From the NCBI GenBank assembly GCA_963422465.1, contig OY730171.1, positions 1,984,001 to 2,048,000 of the forward strand: DNA of 64,000 nucleotides, written 5' to 3'. This DNA is from Lichina pygmaea (taxonomy: Eukaryota; Ascomycota; Lichinomycetes; Lichinales; Lichinaceae). Under the pieces are notes generated by a model, which worked only from the letters and a program-made list of their open reading frames with translations, was not told the DNA's origin and ran no database searches. The number at the start of each line of letters is the position of its first letter. Position 1 is the stretch's first letter. Shown here in pieces: positions 56,756 to 64,000 of this stretch. Made by a program: the position numbers and the translations under genes.

Positions 56756-58391
56756 CTACCCAACGTCCACAGCCTCCAAGCCGTCCAGAACCTCGTCGGC
56801 GACGCCGCCGGGCGCCAAGACCAACTTGGTGATCTGCGCGATGGTGTCGCGCTTGAAACCGCCGCGACGCGGTCGCCATACACCTTCGACGCGGTCGTCC
56901 GTGGCCGTCGAGACGAGCCTTTGCAGCTGTTGAGGGCGTCGAGGGTTGGACTGGCCTGGGAGCCGTTGATGAGGAGGAGGAGCGTTGGTCGATGGGGAAG
57001 ATGTGGCTCCTGACGATGATGCGCCGCTTGTTGTCGTCGTCGTCGTAGGGTTCAAGGCGTTGGGCAGGCCCGGCGCCGTGGAAGCCGAGGGCGGGTCGAT
57101 GGTCCTGATCGAGGCGAGTTTGAGCGTTCTCCTTCTGTGGCGACTCGTCGTTGCCGACGGTCTCGACCGAGAGCGGACGCCGTCGTCGGCCATCTCGCCG
57201 CACACAGACACGGCGACGACGAGGTCGGCGACGCTCAGCTCCTGCCGGCTCGGGTCGAAGATGATGTTGGACCCGACCGCGACGACGAGCAGCGTGATCG
57301 GCGGTCTCGAGGCCAGGTTCGCGCTGGCGGTGTCGGGCTCGGACCGGCTGCCGTCACCTGCGACTCCGCCGTGCCTGGGGTACAGGTACACCGACGCCTC
57401 CCAGTCGTCGTCGAACAGCGGGTCTTCGTCCAGTTCAGACGTCAGCCTCGGAAGCCGTGTCGTGAGGAGCGCCAGGTGGGTCGTCAGCGACAGCAGCGGA
57501 AGCGGGTACGACAGCGGTGGAGACAGCAGGAGAATCTAAGACTGGATTGATCAGCACACCGGAGGACTGTAGCTATATATGTACACGTATATGATATCTT
57601 GTGGGGGGGGGGGGGGGGGGGGGGGGACGTTCGAAGGTGTCGCAGCAGCAGCAGCGAGCAAACGAGTCCTGGAATCAGAGCGCCCGTGCACGCGCGCGAG
57701 GTCAAATGCAACAGCAACGGTAGAAACGTACATCGATATACAACCGCCAATGATACCGCCGATTGATGCATAGCCTGCCCGGTAGATCTCCCGACGCCAA
57801 GAGCGCCTCGTTGAGCATGGCGGCCAGGAAGACCGGCAGCGCGTCGTCGTCTCGGAAGCCGGGCATGTCGATCGTCAGCTCGACCCAGGCCTTGTCGCCC
57901 TTTTGATCGCGTGCGCCTCCTCCTCCTCCTCCTCCTCCTTCTCGTCCTCGACGAGGCGTCCCGTCGGCGTGCTCGTCGTCTGCGTCAGCGCGTCGTTGCT
58001 GGGGTACGGTCTGGGCCGCGCTCTGGACGGGGGCACCTGTCGTCGTCGTCGTCTTCAGCTTCTGCTGGCCATGGCCCTGGCCCTGCTGCCATAGCTGCTT
58101 CTGGCCCTGGTGTTTCTCGACCTCGGCCTTGACGCCGACGACAGCCTCGCTGCCGTCGGCGAAGCAGACGCGCGCGCTGCCGTTGGCGCCGGGCAGCACG
58201 TCCGTCTCGGCGACCAGGGGCCGGAACTGCGTGGCCGATCGCAGGTCGGGCCGGATCGGCGGCGTCAGACATAGTGACGTGTGCAGGTACGATAGTTCGG
58301 CTGGCGATAGCAGCACTTGGCTTGTATTGCCTGATGTTGTTGTTGTTGCTGCTGTCGAAGAAGAAGAAGGGTTGGGCGCGGCGGGGGACAT
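56756..58391 (-). CDS. RRP42: exosome complex subunit RRP42 (RNase PH family)
   Basis: Ring subunit of the RNA exosome, active in rRNA processing and mRNA decay; eukaryotic ring subunits are structural rather than catalytic. Exons on the minus strand 58391-57732 and 57535-56756, about 479 residues, phase 0. Motifs include LLSPAELSYLHTSL, IRPDLRSATQFRPL, LPGANGSARVCFADGSEAV, VELTIDMPGFRDDDALPVFL and INRRYHWRLYID. Across the intron follow ILLLSPPLSYPLPLLSLTTH, LFDDDWEASVYLYP and PPITLLVVAVGSNIIFDPS. The C-terminal helix reads GGVADEVLDGLEAVD. Two inserts make it longer than usual (about 300): a Gln/Thr then Gly-rich stretch in the first half ([18 protein letters not shown]) and a Pro/Ser/Thr-rich stretch in the second. 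The 196-bp intron has a C run of about 24 bases on the coding strand. Confidence 0.93.
57603..57626 (+). repeat. poly-G tract (poly-C on the coding strand) in the RRP42 intron
   Basis: About 24 G on the plus strand inside the only intron of RRP42. Confidence 0.9.
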
Positions 58392-59064
58392 GGTGCTGGT
58401 GGCGGCGCACGCGCCGTGCTAACGAGTAGTGCGACGGTGGAGACTGATACAAGTAACTCGCCTACAGGTATGTACTGTACGTACAGTACGTATCGTACGT
58501 ACGGAAGTACTGAGGTTGCGTCGCGTGGGAACTAGGTGGGCCGTAGGGCTACGGTAGGGATCGCAGGGACAAGGCGCTATGCTTTTCGAGGATAAGTACG
58601 GTACGTATTTAGGAAAGGGTGTTGTTATCACGACACCCACTTCTTTTAGCACGACACCCAAGATTTTGTTAGCACAACACCCATCGTTAGCTTTGTCAAC
58701 ATGACACCCCATCTAGTGTTGCTAACGCCACACCACATTTTAGCGTTGTTAACATGACACCTCTCCTAGATCCTTGGTATGGTCGCTGGCTAAGATACTC
58801 TATAGATTCTATCCAGCCAATAAGAAGGCACAGCACAGAAGACTACAGCACTGGTAACGCCAAGTCAAATCCAACCTCACGATATCTCTGGCTCCGACAA
58901 ATTCTGGCCTGACGATACCTGAAGCTATGATGTTCCTGCTCCTGGCCATGATGTGATGCCCCTCCTTCCCCTGATATCCCCCCGACAATGTCTGGAGCTA
59001 TGATGCCCCTCCTTCCCCTGATATTCCCCCCGACAGTGGCTGGAGCTGTGACGCCCCTGCCTGG
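58392..59064. other. RRP42 upstream region with two tandem repeats
   Basis: GTAC-rich palindromic cluster at 58468-58512, a 21-27 bp periodic repeat at 58618-58770, and a CCCCTCCTTCCCCTGATAT-type repeat at about 58950-59060 with a period near 56 bp. No gene. Confidence 0.6.
58618..58770 (+). repeat. degenerate repeat centred on TTAGCACGACACCC
   Basis: Six copies of a motif close to A(C/T)GACACCC spaced 21 to 27 bp apart. Confidence 0.7.
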
Positions 59065-59547
59065 TGTTGCGGTCCGTACCGTGCCGTCCTAACCGAGTGT
59101 AGGATTGAGGGCGAGATGCGGAAGGTAGGTTGGTTCTCGCAGGAGAGGAGTGTCAAGGAGCGTGAAGGGGTTTGGTGGAACGTGGTGGTGATGACACCTG
59201 ATCAGTGGCTTCGTACAAGATTGTATTGAAGTAGATCTAGTTGTCTGGATCACAACATGAGTTGAAGACGATTGTTCCATAAGGGAACTATCGCCGGACT
59301 ATATAGTACTCAGTCTGTGAGCTCAGTGAGCTCTGCTCACTTTGCTCACTTGTTCATGCATGCTGCAGCGAGCTGGGCGAGCTCTGCTCACTTTGCTCAC
59401 GCATATGCATGCTGTGGCAAGCAACCCCTGGTCGGTCTCGCCGGTCACGTGACTGCTTCCCGTGTTATGCGGCCTGGTACTTCCGTCCAGTATCCTGTCT
59501 GCTGCTTTCTGTAAGTATAAAGACTGTGTTCCTCCTGGGTCGTAACA
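59065..59547 (+). mobile_element. LTR copy A (Ty3/gypsy family), plus orientation
   Basis: TGTTGCGG...GTAACA, about 483 bp. A TATAAAG motif lies 30-35 bp from its 3' end, so R-U5 is very short. It holds about two copies of a roughly 50-bp internal repeat. No duplication of its flanks is seen, so it is not a clean solo LTR. Fossil. Confidence 0.8.
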
Positions 59548-59940
59548 CTATCCTCCTCTCCATCTTTCATTGTCTCGATGAAACCTGGTCATGTCTCCAA
59601 AGTCACGTGCGAGCCCTGCGACTTTTGTGTTCTCCGTGGTTGTCCGTGCTTCCAGATGCTGGGGGAAGACGATAAGTTGAAATGTGCTGCGTGCACTCAG
59701 CGCGGGAGGTCTTGTGTCTCTGTGTCCTGGGAATCTCTGAACATATCCCGGGACAACCTTCGTGAGGATGTGGCCGCTGAAGAGGCAACACGCGACGCAC
59801 TCTTCAAACAACTTGCCGCAGTGCAAGTTTATCTGTCTCGGAAGTGAAAGGTGTTGGAAGGCGCTGAGATCTGTGCGAGGCAGAAGCTTCAGTGTCTGGT
59901 GAAAGAGATGGAGTCAGATGGCGAGGATTTGACTTGATCA
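59548..59940 (+). mobile_element. plus-strand element remnant downstream of LTR A
   Basis: Follows LTR A directly. Positions 59578-59847 encode a small Cys-rich protein (MKPGHVSKVTCEPCDFCVLR, with a later CAACTQRGRSC) of a kind I associate with fungal LTR elements. It abuts the minus-strand element near 59.95 kb. Incomplete fossil. Confidence 0.6.
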
Positions 59941-59949
59941 GTCATTGAC

Positions 59950-62900
59950 ATGTCCCTCCTGCAGGCTGAGCTGTTCAGTCCTACTCCTGCCAAAACTGTC
60001 GCAGAAGAAGCTGGCAGTTCGCGAGGTTCTTGAGTGGTTCCCAGGTATTCTCCAAGTCTGGGTATCCTTTCCACTTGACAAGGTATTGCTGACCTTTCCT
60101 AGCCAGGATCTGTTCAACTTCAAACTCTTGTTCTTCTTCGGGTTAGTAATAAAATATTTCCTGCAAGGGTGTGCTCTGGTCGGCTGGTTCAATCATTAAT
60201 ATATGAAAGTTTGGATGGACTCTGGCATCCCTTGGTAGTTGTATCTTGATGTTGACTGGTCCTGTTTTCTCTTCGACCGAAAATAGTCTGACCTTGATAT
60301 TGTCAAGTTTCTTCATCTTTGGCTTTTTTGTTTTCTAATTTTTTGTGAGGAGGTAGACTTTATCCCCCTTCTTTAGCGGAGGTACTATTTTCAATTTTTT
60401 GTCTATTTGACACTGTATTTTTTCTGAGGTCTCTTGAAGGTAGTGCCTCATCATCGTGTGTGCTTGTCGTAGGAGCTTGTCATGTCAGAGTGCTTTCTCT
60501 GTGTTTGGTGAAGCTCTGCTTGGTATTCCGATGTTTGCATGTTGTCCAAAATTAGTAAAGAATAGTGATTCCTTTGTTGAGTCTGATCTGTGCTGGTTGA
60601 TTGCTAGCTGTGCCACTGGTAATAACTGTACCTAATTGCTGTGGGTCTGGTTGATGTAATACCGCAAATAAGTCTCCAGGACTTGGTTTGCTCACTCCGT
60701 CTGGCTGTCAGTTCGTGGGTGATAGGCTGTAGACATTTTGGGTTTTGTTCCCATGGCTGCACTGATTGTCTTCCAGTAGTTGGATGTGAAGAGTTTGTCT
60801 CTGTCAGTAATGATCATGATTGGAACTCTGTGGTCTCTGACTAATCTGTCCAGTAAGAGGTGTCCCAACTGTTCTGCTGTGTGGGTCTCCTTGAATAGTA
60901 CTACTATTAGGTATTTTGTGAATCTGTCCACTATCACTATAATCAAGTCATAGGTGATTCCTGTGACTGGGTCTTTGGACTTGGGTAACTTCATGATGAA
61001 GTCTATTGACACATCTTCCCACAGGCCTTTTGGTATTGTGTTCGGGTGTCCTTCTCCATATAGCTTATGTCTTCTGTGTTTGTTTTTCTGGCATAGTAGA
61101 CATTTGCTGATGTAGCTTGTGACATGTTGTCAGAGGTTGATAACATTGATCCCTGCCTGTTGGATAAGGTCTGTGGTTTTAGTGATTCCTGGGTGACTAT
61201 ATACTGGGTTGTCATGGTAGTTCCTTATTAATTCTTCAGTGTCTTCTGCCGTGAGCTTATTGATCTGTGGTCAAGGTACCAGGTTTCTTTGCTGGTCCTG
61301 CTGTAAGATTGTTCCTTGGTGTTCATCATCTTCCATGTGGTCTTTTTGTCAGCTTAGTGTGTCTGCTCTCCCATTATCCTGTCTGGGGGTGTACAAGATC
61401 TTGAACTTGTGTTGCCCTAGGAGTTCAGCCCATCTGACTTGTTGTCTGTTCAGCTTCTTGGTTGTTGTGAACATTGTCAGATTCTTGTGGTCTGTGAGAA
61501 TAGTGAGTTCAGAACTGCTTTCCGCGTACACTCTCCAGTGTTCAAGTGTGTTGATGACTGCCAGTAGCTCTTTGTCATGGATATCATAGTTCTGTTCTGC
61601 TTGTGTTATTTTTCGTGAGTAGTAGGCAACTGGGTGCCACTTTGTTACGACCCAGGAGGAACACAGTCTTTATATACTCACAGAAAGCAGCAGACAGGAT
61701 ACTGGACGGAAGTACCAGACAGCATGACACGGGAACCGGTCACGTGACCGGCGAGACAAACCAGGGGGTGCTCGCCGCAGCATGCATATGCACAAACAAG
61801 TGAGCAAAGTGAGCAGAGCTCACCCAGCTCGCCGCAGCGTGCATGAAAAGTGAGCAAAGTGAGCAGAGCTCACCCAGCTCACCGCAGCGTGCATGAAAAG
61901 TGAGCAAAGTGAGCAGAGCTCACCCAGCTCACTGCAGCGTGCATGAAAAGTGAGCAAAGTGAGCAGAGCTCACTCTGCTCACAAACTGGGCACTATATAG
62001 TCTGGTGATAGTTCCCCTATGGAACAATCATCTTCAACTCATGTTGTGATCCAGACAACTAGATCTACTTCAATACAATCCTTTTGTACAAAGCTGTTGA
62101 TCAGGTGTCACCACCACCATGTTCCACCAAACCCCTTCGCACTCCTTGACACTCCTCTCCTGCGAGAACCAACCCGCCTTCCACCTCTCGCCCTAATCCT
62201 ATACTCAGATAGGACAGTACGGTACAGACCGCAACACACTTGTTGTCTGCCTGTTGGCATAAACATGCTCCCACTGCCTGATCTGAAGTGTCTGTCTTGA
62301 TTTGTGTTGGTTGGCCTGTCTTGAAGTTGAGGAGAACTGGTTTCTTGGCGCAAGTGTCCTTGAGCTGCTGGAATACTTTTTGTTGTCTCTCTGTCTACCA
62401 GTACTTCACATCCTTCTTTGTGAGTTCTGTCAGTAGTGTTGCTGTCTGTGAGTAGTTCTTGATGAACTGTCAGTTGAAGTTGGTAAATCCTAGGAAGGCT
62501 TGTACTTCCTTAACTGATGTCGGTGTTGGCTATTGTTGAATCACTTTGATTTTCTCAGAGTTAATCTTGATCCCTTCAATCTCTATGATGTATCCAAGAA
62601 ATTCAACTTCCAGTTTGTTGAACTCACATTTCTTTGGGTTGAGCTTGAGCCCTGCTTTTTGTAGGTATCGTAGAATATCCTTCACATGTTTGGTATGTTC
62701 CTGTTGTGTGTTCAAGTAGACAAGAATGTTATCCAAGAAGGTGATAGCTGTTTGGTCCAGGTGTGCTCTGATGATGTTGTTGATCAATGCTTGACATGTT
62801 GCTGGTGTGTTCGTGAGTCTGAATAGCATGACCAGATACTTGTAGTGTCTGTGTCAGGTTCTGAAAGCTGTCTTCCATTCTTCTTCTTTTTTCATGTGTA

Positions 62901-63729
62901 TCAGGTTGTATGCTTTTTTCAAGTCCAGCTTGGTAAAGATTGTAGCTTGGCTGATCCTGTCTTGCAATTTGTTTGCATTTGGCAATAGATATCAGTTTTT
63001 GATAGTAATGTTGTTGAGTTTTCTGTAATCCACACAAATTCAAAGACTTCTGTCTTTCTTTGGTGCAAATAGTATTGGGTATCCTGCTGGTGATTGAGAT
63101 TCTTGAATGAAACTCTTTTTCAGGTTTTCCTCCAGGTACTCATGAAGTACTTGGAGCTCTTTCTCTGATAACTGGTAAATTGGTCCAAATCCTGGCTCCA
63201 TCCCTGGTTGCAACTTGATCTCATGATCCCAAGGTTAGTGCTTAGGCAACACTACTGTTGTTGTCTCTTCCTGAAAGAGGTTATCATACCCAGGTCAGTA
63301 CTCTTCAGAGATCTCCAGAGGGTTAACAACTTCCTCTCTCTTCATCTCTGACTGTTTGGCCACCTGGTTCTGGGGTGTGCCTGTCAAGGCAGACCTCTTC
63401 TCTTAAGAGTTGTCCTTTCTGTTGGTGAGGTTCCACTGAGGACTCCTTCCCTTATCTGTCCACACCTTCTGTGGCTGGTAACAGGTCTGAGCTGTGTTAT
63501 TAGTGCAGTTCCTAAACGTGAGTACTCCTGTCCTCCAGTTAACAACTGGGTTGTGCTTCTTTAGCCAAGGCATCCCCAAATAGATATCCTGAGTAGCCAA
63601 CTTGATGATATCAAGATGGATCCTTTCAGCATAGTGTCTGGTAACTATTTCTATTAGCTGCATCTCATAGCAGACTAGCTCTGTCTGTCCATTTGCCATC
63701 GTGAGCTGGTAGGGCTGCCGCTTGCATCT
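59950..63729 (-). mobile_element. Ty3/gypsy chromovirus fossil, pol region
   Basis: Read on the minus strand the parts come in gypsy order. These are protease (about 63699-63403, MANGQTELV and YLGMPWLKKHNPVVNW), reverse transcriptase (about 63100-62530, FRLTNTPATCQALIN and FLDNILVYLN), RNase H (about 61640-61349, ILTDHKNLT), integrase (about 61215-60692, DRFTKYLIV and YHPRTDSQTE) and a chromodomain (about 60145-59990). Gag is not seen. The element is broken by multiple disruptions and by a nested LTR at 61643-62236. Three LTR copies in the area belong to one family. It looks old enough to have decayed but its motifs are still easily read. Confidence 0.9.
61643..62236 (-). mobile_element. LTR copy B, solo LTR nested in the gypsy pol region
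   Basis: On the plus strand it begins TGTTACGACC and ends GCAACA, and is flanked on both sides by CACTT, a 5-bp target-site duplication. It is about 594 bp, longer than copy A because a 50-bp internal unit is repeated four times (61801-61990). It lies between the RT and RNase H parts of the host element. Fossil insertion. Confidence 0.88.
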
Positions 63730-64000
63730 TGTTACAACCCAGGAGGAACACAGTCTTTATATACTCACAGAAAGCAGCAGACAGGATACTGGACAGAAGT
63801 ACCAGACAGCGTGACATGGGAACCAGTCACGTGACCGGCGAGACAAACCAGGGGGTGCTCGCCGCAGCATGCATGAACAAGTGAGCAAAGTGAGCAGAGC
63901 TCACCCAGCTCGCTGCAGCGTGCATGAACTGTGAGCAAAGTGAGCAGAGCTCACTGATCTCACCGAGTGAGCAAAGTGAGCAGAGCTCACTGTGCTCACA
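63730..64000 (-). mobile_element. LTR copy C, cut by the window end
   Basis: Begins TGTTACAACC on the plus strand with the same sequence and orientation as copy B, including TATATAAAG on the minus strand and at least two to three of the 50-bp units. It abuts the protease region with no gag between, so it may be the element's own LTR after a deletion or a second nested insertion. Confidence 0.8.

Noticed and set aside
61801-61990. CRISPR-like direct repeats with about 50-bp period
   Set aside because: They lie inside an LTR, have no unique spacers, and the host is a eukaryote.

Overview
The window comes from a filamentous ascomycete, very probably Pezizomycotina and possibly Sordariomycetes. 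The evidence is GC-rich genes broken by short GT-AG introns, conserved eukaryotic cell-cycle, DNA-maintenance and RNA-processing genes on both strands, TATA boxes 120 to 190 bp upstream of some start codons, and fungal Ty3/gypsy, Ty1/copia and LINE relics. I assign no species. There are no operons. All exon structures were read by eye from splice signals, frame and family conservation.

Layout, left to right. 0.9-3.2 kb (-): six-exon APN1 AP endonuclease. 4.3-6.0 kb (+): RING-H2 protein with an acidic tail. 6.8-11.3 kb (+): spindle-checkpoint kinase BUB1. 11.3-14.0 kb: microsatellite-rich gap. 14.1-14.9 kb (+): SnoaL-like protein. 15.2-17.5 kb: relic patch with a copia gag piece and a LINE 3' end. 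18.4-20.6 kb (-): conserved fungal protein with a Myb-like block and a polyglutamine tract. 24.2 kb (+): PGA2. 25.6-26.2 kb (-): small secreted protein. 28.6-29.2 kb (+): coiled-coil hypothetical protein. 29.3-31.8 kb (+): pyroglutamyl peptidase I with a huge Gly-Ser expansion. 31.8-34.0 kb: a gap made almost wholly of different tandem repeats. 34.0-37.5 kb (-): POL5. 41.8-44.0 kb (+): CDC25. 46.0-48.3 kb (+): GINS subunit SLD5 with two unusually long introns. 48.9-50.1 kb (-): secreted PAF-acetylhydrolase-like enzyme. 52.1-55.0 kb (+): CorA/MNR2-type Mg2+ transporter. 56.8-58.4 kb (-): exosome subunit RRP42. 59.1-64.0 kb: Ty3/gypsy chromovirus fossils with three LTR copies in two orientations, one nested with a target-site duplication.

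BUB1 and CDC25 act in mitotic control, SLD5 in replication, APN1 in base-excision repair, and POL5 and RRP42 in ribosome and RNA maturation. Their closeness is probably chance. No clear new multi-gene system is visible. The most distinctive signal is that several conserved proteins (BUB1, CDC25, SLD5, RRP42, pyroglutamyl peptidase, POL5) carry simple-sequence-derived inserts inside or between conserved domains, and the gaps between genes are dense with micro- and minisatellites. Other points of interest are the inverted LTR arrangement, an internal 50-bp LTR tandem array, a hairpin motif shared by two distant sites, and recurrent GTAC-rich palindromic clusters between genes.
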